Source: Aporrectodea caliginosa (taxonomy: Eukaryota; Annelida; Clitellata; Crassiclitellata; Lumbricidae). Taken from it: 64,000 bases of DNA. Below are positions 44,795 to 56,700 of this stretch, one piece after another; the stretch's first letter is position 1, and each line of letters opens with the position of its first letter. The stretch covers positions 225,001 to 289,000 of the forward strand of contig JACEVL010000945.1 in NCBI GenBank assembly GCA_020284085.1, written 5' to 3'. The notes below the pieces were generated by a model, which did not search any database, had not been told where the DNA came from, and saw only the letters and a list, made by a program, of their open reading frames with translations. The position numbers and the translations under genes were made by a program.

Positions 44795-47700
44795 GTATGT
44801 TATGACTTCATGTTGTTATTCTAGTAGTCCTCTTCGTCATTATCATCGCCATTGTCAACGTCATGCGTGCATATATGTATGCATGTATGTATGTATGGAT
44901 GCATGCATGTGGGTCGTTATTTGCAGGGATGTATGTATGCATGTACGATTGTACGTGTGTGTATGCATGCATGTATGTAAGTGTGTGTATGTATGTACGA
45001 ACGTACGTACGTATGTATGTATGTATGTATGTTTGTATGTATGTATGTATGTATGTATGTATGTATGTATGTGTATATGTATGTATGTATGTAAGTATGT
45101 ATGTATGTATTTATTACATACATACATACAAACATACATACATACATGCATACATACATACATACATACGTACGTACGTTCGCGTACATACATACATACA
45201 CACACTTACATACATGCATGCATACACACACATGCATACATACATACATGCGAACATGCGTGCTCATGTATGGGCCTTGAATGGGCGATGCATGCATGCA
45301 TCGTGGAGAGCTCTAGCATGGTCCTCTTCGCTGTCGCAACGTCAAAACACTCGATAACCTCTCACACATCCTCAGCAATAGAGCACACAACTTTAATCCG
45401 CCGATTCCTCGTCGCCCCTCGAAATATGCTTCACAACGGCTCCTGTAGACTTTCGTTTCTCCAATACACGCACGTTGGTGCCTCTCTTCAATCGTGTGTG
45501 TCATCCGTGATCTTACCCATAATTATAGTGCCAAGGAACAAGTCTGGACCCATTCGATCTGTTGCCCTGTCACCTTTCTCCATCCACCTTAAACCATTCC
45601 GTTGTTCCAGCATCGATGCGAACCGCATTCATCATGTTCGTATAGAAACCTTTTATCTGGCCTACTATCTTATCAAATCAAATCAAATCAAATCAAATCA
45701 ATTTATTGCAACCCAAAAACATAACAGAAATATATATCTAATTGCAACTCAGAAAAAAACCATAACAACAATATATATCACATAACGACATAAAGAGAAA
45801 AAGAAACCAGGGTAGCAAAAGGGAAACCCAGAACGGATATGATCCCGCTTAAGTAGGGTCCCCATGCCTTTGTATTCTGTAACCTAAATTCATTATTGGC
45901 CTGTGAAAGAAAGAGAGATATAATGGTAAGGGCCTAATTAAATCCAATCATTGCATGAGAAGAAAAACTTAATTATAATCTTAACTAAGAACTTAACTAA
46001 ATGCGGTTTTGTGCCATTCACAGTAATGTGTAGATGCTATACAGATAAAAGAAGGTGTGTACGTAATCTTTTTTTAAAGATGAACAAATTATTAGAAATG
46101 AGTATATAGGAAGGGATTGCATTCCATATCAGTGTCCCCTGAGACTTGATTGTATGGAGCCGAACGTTGGAATGAACCTTAACAGAACGGAAAGTGAAAG
46201 CATTTCTAGTATAGTGGGAGTGTATATCATAAGCGTGGGGCAAGAAATCTTTGAATATCGGTGGGAGAAGTCCGTGCTCCAATCGAAAAAAGAACTCCCC
46301 AACTTGAAAATCCCTAATTTGGTCGATTTTCAGTATTTTCAATTCTCTAAACAGTGGGGCAGTATGTGCCCATTTTCGAACACCAGCAATTAATCCGGTA
46401 TTACATGTGGCGGTAGAAATATATACTGCTGGGAGCACGATCCACTGCGTCAAAGACTTTCCTCAGATCAACTTCCTCAATCTGTAACGGTGGTCTAAAT
46501 TCTCTTCTAGTTTGAATCAAGCTTTTCAGGGTGAATACACGGTCAGTTGTCGAAGTGCACCATGGAAATTACTATTTTATTAATTAAATTTATTTATTAT
46601 ATTTTAATTTGATCATTGTATCGAAATAAGAAGTAACCTAATGCATACACTATACACGGTCTGTTGCATTTGTAGGAGAAAGTGAGGTGCAGATACGCAA
46701 AGGTCAACTCAACCGAGGGACTTCTCTGTAGGTCCTTTTCTTCCGTTTTCACCTTAATGTGTAAATAAACTTAGTCCCTTTAAGCTGTCACGCGATGATC
46801 TAAGGCCTTGTTGATTGTTGCAGGTCTAAACCTTTAGGCCTGTACATAGACCTTTTATTGAATTCATGTAGTTTTCAGAAAACAGGTAGGTAGGTCCAAT
46901 TTATAACGACAGCTGTTGCAGTAAATTCTGTATAGGCCTAACTTGTAGGTCAAACTGCGAACGCATAACAGTAAACCTAGACCTGCCTATTGTGATTGCA
47001 ATTGCATCTGAATAGGCCTATTTTTGACGCACCACATATGTGGGACGTGGTGTAGCGGTATGTTCTGTGCCTTGTAATCGGAGGGTCGCAGGTTCGAATC
47101 TACCTAAAGCCACTGCGTAGCGACCTTCGACAAGTTGCTCAGCCACGTTGTCTGTGAGGAAGGCAACGGGAAACCACCTCACTCATCCCCGGGTGGCATA
47201 AAAGCCAATGGACCTGACTACGACCTGTCTTCGGGCAGAGAACTCATGACCACCACATATATAAAAGAATGTTATATGGAGCTAGGTAACGTGTTTGCCG
47301 TGACATGGAAAGTCGGGCCTAAAATTCATTAACTACTAGTTTTTAATATCTGAAACTTTGCATGCTTTTGTGATAAATATTGTTATATACATATTGGTCA
47401 AAGTTCGCAATAAAATCTATTGGTGCCACTACCTGGAATAAAATTCCTCAAGAAATCAGAAAATCTCCCTCACTTACACTGTTTAAGAATAAGCTTCGCA
47501 TTTATTTAGTTGAAGGTAATTATTAATGCTTTGATGTTTTAATCTTTTATTTCCATGTGTTTAACTGCACTTCCCACTCATTCCTTTTACTTTTGATATA
47601 TAGTTTAAATTAGTTAAGGTTAGTTAAGATTTTTATGTTAATCAAGTCAACAACTGTTATACTATGTAAAGCATCTGTCGGTCGCCACATATTATGTTGA

Positions 47701-50700
47701 AATTATATAGAGGTGTCCCTACTTAGCGGGATCTTTGATCCCTTCAGGGCCTTCCCTTGTGGCATTCAACAATCCATACTTAAAAGTGCAATCTGATTTG
47801 TAGCCTAATATTATTGTTTATTGTTGTTTGGCTACAAATAAACGATTGATTGATTGATTGATTGAGGTGGGGGAACTACTGGTTAAGTTGACGCGGAATC
47901 GCCACATGCTGTGCTGTTTTTACATTTAAATCGTAATGTTTACAATACTGCTGTAGCCTATTATTTTTGTTACTATTCAAATTCATGCTGTTGTTTGGTA
48001 TCCATTAATAGCCAGTGAAGTTTCTGAAAAATTCTCAAGTCAGCCAAGGGGTTTCGCCATCAAGTCCTACACTTCGCATTTCCAAAGTGTGCATGGATGT
48101 GGGCACGTCTTCAACATCTCTTGGAAATTTCCACAGGATGGTCAGTGTTGGGTGCAGAGGAATACTTTGTACAGAAATAGATGGTCCCCATTTCTTTCCA
48201 GTTTAAGCCAGTTTCAACAGATTTATCACTCCAATAGTAGACTATGAAGACTTGGTCCGAAACTTCGGAATTTTACGGTCTATTATACTTCTGTAATCTG
48301 CTTAAACTTGTTTACCTACTGTATAGCATCTGACATCTGGTTTCCCTGACCTTACCTTAGACCTTAGTACTTCCCGTGCAGGACTGCACATCGGGCAACG
48401 CAGTTTTTCCATTCTTCTCTGTCCTTCTTCACCTCGACAGCATCCTCCACCGTCATCTCCAGACACCTCAGATCTTCTCGAACAGTTCCCATCCAGTTCT
48501 TTCTTGGCCTTCCTCTTCCGCACTTCCCCTTCGCAGTCCAGTTGATCACTTGGCTGGCTCTTTTGTCATTATTCATTCGGGCCACGTGTCACATCCAGTT
48601 CAGTCTTTTCTTTCTAATGTTGTTCTCTAGTTTCCGTGAGAGCTTCTAAATTTTGGCTGAGCTTCTCTACTGGATTAGGCTTACTATTTTCGATTATGGT
48701 TGCATTTGAAAAATCAATGTTTGATGCTTGTGCATTTTGATATTTAGATTAAATTAGGTAGGGTCATTTGAGATGGTCAGTGATTATGCAAAACTATTTA
48801 TAACAAACAACATGATTCATAGCTGTGCATATACATGTAGGTTTACAGTACAGTACCTGCTGCAGTAGAAAGACCATGTACAGTCACTGTGTTCTATAAT
48901 CAGACACTCGGTGTGAATCAACGAAATCAAGGATGGCTAGGCGTATCAGAGTAATTTCAAATGGCTTTTTTTCAACAGCTTCTTTCGAGTACCTGCAAGG
49001 ATTTCTGCTCGACATAATGTTCAATCACATGGGTGAACCACAGCGCTTTCTTCGACATTTCAAGGTGAAGACAACAGGATTAGCAGCGATAGACCTATCT
49101 CAGGTAGGCTTAAAGAAATCTGTCAAACTTATCTCAGATAGGCCTTGAGCAATTAATCAACCTATCTGAGATAAGCTTAAAGAGATCAGTCTCGTAGTCT
49201 CTCGTCGATATCATTCCGACCATCTGAGGCATCAGATTCAGTCATATCACACATCAATGAGTCTACAGCACTTAGTGAAACTACATGTAGTGTAGTGAAA
49301 TGTAATCGAACATTCTATCAGGCTTACAGTACTGTACCTTCTTCTAAGCTACCCTAAAAGGCGCTCATCGATATCATTCCGACCATCTCAACCATTCGCC
49401 TATACATACTAATATATTGGTCTACAATAATCAATTAAATAATGTCAGATAAGCTTGTACAAACCAAATCTAATATAATCCTTGCATATAGGTGCAAATC
49501 ATACAAACCCGTGTATAAGTCAAGACACTCTTTGAAGTGAAAATAGTTGTTAAAATCTTGCTTATCAATCCCTAATCAGACTGCAGTTACGATTGTGTAG
49601 TGTAGTACTGTAGCATAATAATATAACAGAACATTCTGATGAAATATTCCCTGCATATAATATTCTGTGGTTCTTCGTTATTTTGGTATCAATTGGAGAT
49701 CTGGAACACGTATGTTTAAATTGCAGATCGTCTTCTTCTACGACTGCTTCGTTCCGCGGCCAAACACATTCTTCCAGATAAGGCTTCGCAGTCTTCCGAT
49801 CGCTCCTTTCGGAATGTCAAACGACGTCTCGCAAAGTCTACAGACGTATGGTAGGAAGAATAGTTCTCAATGTTGAACGACGTCTTATAAAGATCTTATA
49901 TACATTATAAGACGATAAGAAGCTGTTATATAAGCATATTTGTAGGGTGTCTTTCAAGCATGTCTCTAGGCCTATACCTGTGCACATATTAAATATGTGT
50001 TGTTTGTATGTAACTATGCAATGTATGCATGTATGTATGTAGTTATGAATGTATGTGTACGAATTGTTCAGGGTGAATACACGGTCATTTGTCGAAGTGC
50101 ACCATGGACATTAGTATTTAATTAATTAAATTTAGTTATTATATTTTAATTTGATCATTGTATCGAAATAAGAAGTAACCTAATGTATACACTATGCACG
50201 GTCTGTTGCAATTGTAGGAGAAAGTTAGGTGCATCTATGCAAAGGTCAACTCAACCGATGAACTTCTCTGTAGGTCCTTTTCTTCCGTTTTCACCTTAAT
50301 GTGTAAATAAACTTAGGCCCTTTAAGCTGTCACGCGATGATTTAAGGCCTTGTTGATTGTTGCAGGTCTAAACCTTTAGGCCTGTACGTAGTCCTTTTAT
50401 TGAATTCATGTAGTTTTCAGAAAACAGGTAGGTAGGTCCAATTTATAACGACAGCTGTTGCAGTAAAATCTGTATAGGCCTAACTTTGTAGGTCAAACTG
50501 CGAATGCATAACAGTAAATCTAGACCTACCTATTGTGATTGCAATTGCATCTGAATAGGCCTATATTTGACGCACCACATATGTGGGACGTGGTGTAGCG
50601 GTATGTTCTGTGCCTTGTAATTGGAGGGTCGCAGGTTCGAATCTACCTCGAGCCACTGCGTAGCGACCTTGTACAAGTTGCTCATCCACAGTTGTCTGTG

Positions 50701-53700
50701 AGGCAGGCAACGGGAAACCACCTCACTCATCCCCCGGGTAGCATAAAAGCCAATGGACCTGATTCCGACCTGTCTTCGGGCAGAGAACTCATCACCACCA
50801 CAGATATAAAAGTATGTTATATTGAGCTAGGTAATGTGCTTGTCGTGTCATAAAAAATGGGACCTCAAATTCATGAACTACTAGTTTTTAGGGTCTGAAA
50901 CTTTGCATGCTTTCGTGATAAATATTGTTCTACATATTGGCCATGATGATGAGGTGGGGACTACAGTAACTGGCTAAGATGACACGGAATCGCCATATGC
51001 TGTGCTGTTTTTACATTTAAATTGTAACGTTTACTATACTGTTGTAGCCTATTCTTTTGTTTACTATTCATATTCATGCTGTTGTTTGGTATCCATTAAT
51101 AGCCAGTGAAGTTTCTGAAAAATTTTCAAGTCAGCCAAGGGGTTTCGCAATCAAGTCCTATACTTCGCATTTCCAAAGTGTGCATGGATGTGGGCACGTC
51201 TTCAACATCTCTTGGAAATTTCCACAGGATGGTCAGTGTTGGGTGCAGAGCAGTGTGATTTTCCTTACAGATTTTATTTTAGTTATAGTTATAGTTATAG
51301 TTAATGATTTTTTATTTTAGTTATAGTTATAGTTATAGTTAGTATTATTTTTTAGTTATAGTTATAGTTATAGTTAATGGATTTTTATTTTAGTTAATTT
51401 TGTGAGTTACTACTTAGTTACAATAATTAAGTCTATAAGCAAAATTGTGCGTATTAATACGCTGTTTCACAATTTACTCAGAGCTATGAAAACCTTTGAA
51501 GCATGGGTACAGTCAGCTTCATGAATACACGAGTTTCCAAAGTAACTGACAAATTTCACAATAAAAATTTCGCATTTTTCGTTTCTCATTTATGTCGAAT
51601 CGTCCATATTGCACTTCCTATTTTTATTTTTTCTATTAACGAAAATAAAGATGAATTTTCGTTAGTGTTATTTTCGTTATAGTTATAGTTATAGTTAATG
51701 ATATTTTTTAGTTATAGTTATAGTTATCGTTAACGAAGTCATTTTATTTTCGTTAACGAACATTTTCGTTATCGTTATCGTTAACGAAAATCACACTGGT
51801 GCAGAGGAATACTTTGTACAGAAATAGATGGTCCCCATTTCTTTCCAGTTTAAGCCAGTTTCAACAGATTTATCATTCCAACAGTAGACTATGAAGAGTT
51901 GGTTCGAAACTTCGGAATTTTACGTTCTATTATACTCCTTTAATCTAATTTAGGTCTAAAAACTAAGACTCATCGTCTTCAACTGGTTTACCTACCGTAG
52001 CATCTGACATCTGGTTTCCCTGAGAGCTTCTAAATTCTGGCTGAGCTTCTCTACTGGATTAGGCTACAATTTTCGATTATGGTTGCATTTGAACAATCAA
52101 TGTTTGATGCTTGTGCATTTTTATATTTAGATTAAATTAGGTAGGATCATTTGAGATGTTCAGTGATTATCCAAAACTATTTCTAACAAACAGAATGATT
52201 CATAGCTGTGCATATAGGTTTACAGTACAGTAGGCCTGCAGTAGGCAGACCACAGTCACTGTGTTCTATAACCAGACAATCGGTATGAATCAACTAAATC
52301 AAGGATGGCTAGGCATATCAGATTCCTTTAAAATAGTTTTTCTTTCAACAGCTTCCTTCGAGCACCTGCAAGGATTTCTGCTCGACATAATGTTCGATCA
52401 CATGGGTGAACCACAGCGCTTTCTGCGACATTTCGATGTTGAGACAAAAGGACTAGCAGCGATAGACCTATCTAAGGTAGGCTTAAAGAAATCTGTCAAC
52501 TTATCTCAGATATAGGCATTGAGAAATTAATCAACCTATCTGAGATAAGCTTAAAGAGATCAGTCTCGTAGTCTCTCGTCGATATCATTCCGACCATCTG
52601 AGGCATCAGATTCAGTCATATCACACATCAGTGAGTCTACAGCACTTAGTGAAACTACATGTAGTGTAGTGAAATGTAATCGAACATTTTATCAGGCTCA
52701 CAGTACTGTACCTTCTAAGCTACTCTCAAAGGCTCTCATCCATATCATTCCGACCATCTCAACCATTCGCCTACATACTAATATATAGGTCAACACTAAT
52801 CAATGAAATGATGTTAGATAAGCTTCTTCAAACCAAATCTAATCTAATCCTTACATATAGGTGCAAATCATACGAACCCGTGTATAATTCAAGACAGTCT
52901 TTGAAGTGAAAATAGTTGTTAAAATCTTGCTTATCAAACCCTGATCAAACTGCAGTTACGATTGTGTAGTGTAGCATAATATAACAGAACATTCTGATAA
53001 AATATTCCCTGCATATAATATTCTGTGGTTCTTCGTTATTTTGATATCAATTGGAGATCTGGAACACGTATGTTTAAATTGCAGATCGTCTTCTTCTACG
53101 ACTGCTTCGTTCCACGGCCAAATACATTATTCAAGATAAGGCTACGTAGTCTTCCGATCGCTCCCTTCGAAATGTCAAACGACGTCTCGCAAAGTTTACA
53201 GACTTACGGTAGGTATTCTTCCCAATGTTGAACGACATCTTATAAACATAAGACAATAAGAAACTGTTATATAAGTGTATTTATATAGTGCCTTTCAAGC
53301 ATGTCTGTATTTGTGTACATATTGAGTATCTGCGGTGAAACTTTGTGTGCACGTATGCATGTATTCAGTTGCCCATGCATGTGAAGGAATCATACGAATA
53401 GGACCGTAATCAAGGTGCGTATGCATACATATATTATGTGTGTGTGTGTGCGTGTGTGTGTGTGTGGGTATGCAAGCATGTATGTGCACATGCATCTATG
53501 TATCTGTGTATGTATGCATGTATGTATGCATGCATGTATGTATGTAAAGTGCATATGCTTAGGCCTACTAGACATGCATATTGGCCACATGCATGCTAGT
53601 ATAGGCATATATATGCATTTACTGTGTATATATGTATGCATGTATGCATGTATTTATTTACGTATGTATGCATGCATGTACGTATACATGCAAGCATATT

Positions 53701-56700
53701 AGATTATTCATAGTGCCTTTTAAAACCTCCCTCAATAGCGCTACAAAACATTCATCTTACACTAACTTATAGCTTGTAGGGCGTTGTCCGTATACGTTGT
53801 CTGTCGTTTCTTGACCTGTAGACAACGAAGTGGGCGTTGACCACAATAACACCGGAAACTGGAAAGCGTCGATCTGGGTGAAGTCCTCTGAAACCAGTTC
53901 CTCGTCGTCCCTCGAAATCTGCTTCACAACGGCTCCTATAGACTTCCGGTTCGCCAGGTACAAAGCCTACCTATTAAGCTCCAACGACAATCCTCTTCGA
54001 CTCATCCGATATTCAGCTACAGTCGAGGCCAATCAGACGGTAAGCATTGGAGCATGTACGAGATTGTAGGCCCTATACGCATATATATTACCGCGTTCTT
54101 TAGTTAAGTCTGTAGTTAAGATTGTAGTTAAGTTTTACAAATGACAATGTAATGCTCCTAGTCAGTTCTGGATTATGGACTATTTTTGTAAATGTTGCTT
54201 ATACCGTGTTTGTTTACTTTCCATTCTGTGTCTTTACTCATTTCCATCTTTCTATTGATTTGGTAATTTTGTAAGGTGTCCCTTTAGCGGGATTTCTATC
54301 CCTTTTGGGCCTCCCCTTTGTAACCTTTATACTTTTCCTTATTAATATGTATTTGCGTGAAAATATTATTGGTTGCAATAAAAAAATACTTGACTTGACT
54401 TGACTTGATATAATTATATGCATACATATATATGTATATATGTATAGTTTGTACACGTATGCGTGTATGTGCGTACGTATGTATGTATGTATGTACTAGG
54501 ATGTTTCTAAGGTACATGTGATATTTTCAACTCAGATTTTTTACCGGCCACATCGAGTTATCATACCAATTCATGGTCTAAATGCATTCCATTCACAAAG
54601 AAGTCAGTCTGGATGAAAGCGTGAAACAAACGATAGTAGGCCTATGGTGCTTTCAATTTGGGAAAGCGCACGGATTCCAACGAGGTGTTAGAATCATGTT
54701 TAGGATCAGCAACGACGTCTTCATGAGTAATGGAAAAACTTCTAAAAGTATTTCGAGGAAGTCTGAAACCAAAGAGGGAAACGCGGCGCGTTCAGGGATT
54801 CCCGTGGTATCTTTTTGATATTGCATTTCAAGATTCCATAGCTATAATCTAGATAGAACAGTATTGACAGTTTTCAGTCTTGTTGTCCTCGAGACCAGGA
54901 TCTTGGTCTCAAAGTGCAATCGGGTTCGTTTTTAAAAGTCTTGTTCTTCGACCACCGTGCCGCATAATGCACGCAAATAGCGAAGGGTCAAAGGTCAAAA
55001 AGGTTACAAGGCTGTACGAACCATGACCTATTTATTGGGGTTTTTCAGGAAAATGAAGCTGACGCCTGCCTCACGTTCGACGTTTGTTCTGATACGTACC
55101 GCATTGAGGCAAGATTTTCAGTCATTTACATAGACTCAAATCTGTTAAAGACTTTCAGCCAAAGTAGGCCTAATATGAAACCTATAGAGTACCTCGTTAT
55201 TTACGGTATAGCAATATTCGTTATTACATTACAATGACTACATTGCATCACAACACACCATTTACCATTTGTGCATTACTAAGACGGATCTCCATTTCTT
55301 TCCTTTCCTTCTCTTTCATTACATTGCAGACCCCTAAGCTAGCCATGGGAGGCAGCATGGTATGAAGTGCTAGCGACATCATATTTCTTAGCCTCAGCAT
55401 ATGAGGTCGAGTTCCTCCATCGCCGCCATCGCTTCGCACCAAAATTGTATAGCTGAGTTCGTAGGGGGTTTGAACCACTGTCAGCACCGTCTTACTTTAG
55501 ATTAATTAGTTACTGTATTAATTAGTACTGAATTAATTAGAATCTATTTAAGAGTCTCTTTGTGTTCTCTATCTCTTTCAGATTGAACCAGAAACTGATG
55601 ATGGACCAGACTGTAAGTGCAAACTGGAGTCTAAATGTGTCGCCTACTGCGAAACATCAGTGTTTGAAGAAGCAGACATGACACACAGTAAGAAGACTGT
55701 AATCGACTAAGACTTACTGGCATTTAGAACTGCAAACGAAATAACTAGTTTTTTGGTTATATAATTACTCAGTGGTTAATTGGTTAATGAGTTAACGGGG
55801 AATTTATGTATGTATTTATATATTTATATCGCGCCACTTGAAAAATTTCCAATGCGCTGAAGCATGGATGTGTAAGAGATCTAAAGGGCCTAGGACTTTA
55901 ATCTAATAATGCTAATGAGCTAAATAATAACTAAATTAATTAGTTATTGTTGTAATTAGTTGCTGAATCGGGGTAGCGACAGAAATTCCTGGCCCCCTAG
56001 GCAAAGCAGTCACGGGCCTCTAAATCTATCTTTAAGCTTCTATGAGGAAACTTTAAAAATTGAAATAATAAAAGTGGGTTCGACCGTATACGACCGTATG
56101 TACGATATTATATTTATACATACAGCTATTGATTTATTCGGTTGTTAATTTCAAACATATAATTTTCAAATTTATGCTTATCAAAAAGCAACTTTTCTGG
56201 ATTTAGCTGAAGCAAAATCGTTTATATATAATTATAGTAGTTCAATGACTGCCACATCATATTCGATTGCAAGAGTTGCAAGATCATTCAGTCTGCCTTG
56301 CTTCATAACGGATCGTTGAGCACTTTTAATCGGTCGAGCTTATAATATTTTTCATAAGTTTATTGCGGGCTGCTAAAAGTCGTTGGGCCCTGGACATTTG
56401 CCCCTGCTCCTTTCGGCGGACCTGTAGCCTACTGAATTAATTAGTTACCGAGTTAATTGTTTAAGTAGTTTCTTACCTAATGACTTAGTAACTTAGTAAA
56501 TTATATCTGCATGATATCTTTTAGGCTTGTCGAGATGTCCTCCTGTATCGCCGCAGATAGGTGCGAACTCCAAATTTTATATCTTTTTATTTTTAGTAGA
56601 ATTTCATAGCTTTTACAAATAATTTTCAAAAATTTTCTGAAACATTTTAATTAGTTTTATGTCAAAATAGCATGAAATGCATATCTCCTGAATGTGTTTT

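Larger units (their letters stand above)
46525..50066 (+). repeat. Tandem duplication copy A (contains cassette A)
   Basis: Starts TTCAGGGTGAATACACGGTC and is collinear with copy B from 50,067. About 2.8 kb is shared after removing a LINE (47,395-47,866) and a 280-bp insert (48,350-48,629), both absent from copy B. Confidence 0.92.
50067..53370 (+). repeat. Tandem duplication copy B (contains cassette B)
   Basis: Directly abuts copy A. It differs by small substitutions and carries its own 548-bp hAT MITE. Similarity to copy A fades near 53,330-53,370 before a (TATG)n tract. Confidence 0.9.

Noticed and set aside
44691..45785. 364-codon plus-strand ORF
   Set aside because: Mostly the TATG/CATA microsatellite. 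It overlaps the signal exon in another frame and the relic exon out of frame.
48015..48206. Alternative open frame MKFLKNSQVS in cassette A
   Set aside because: All three differences from copy B would be replacements in this frame but are silent in the receptor frame, and it does not resemble any receptor sequence.
54582..54818. Possible extra exon between the second-module exons
   Set aside because: Phases of 54,039 and 55,049 already match, and the joined protein is continuous with the family. The 78-codon frame shows no motif.
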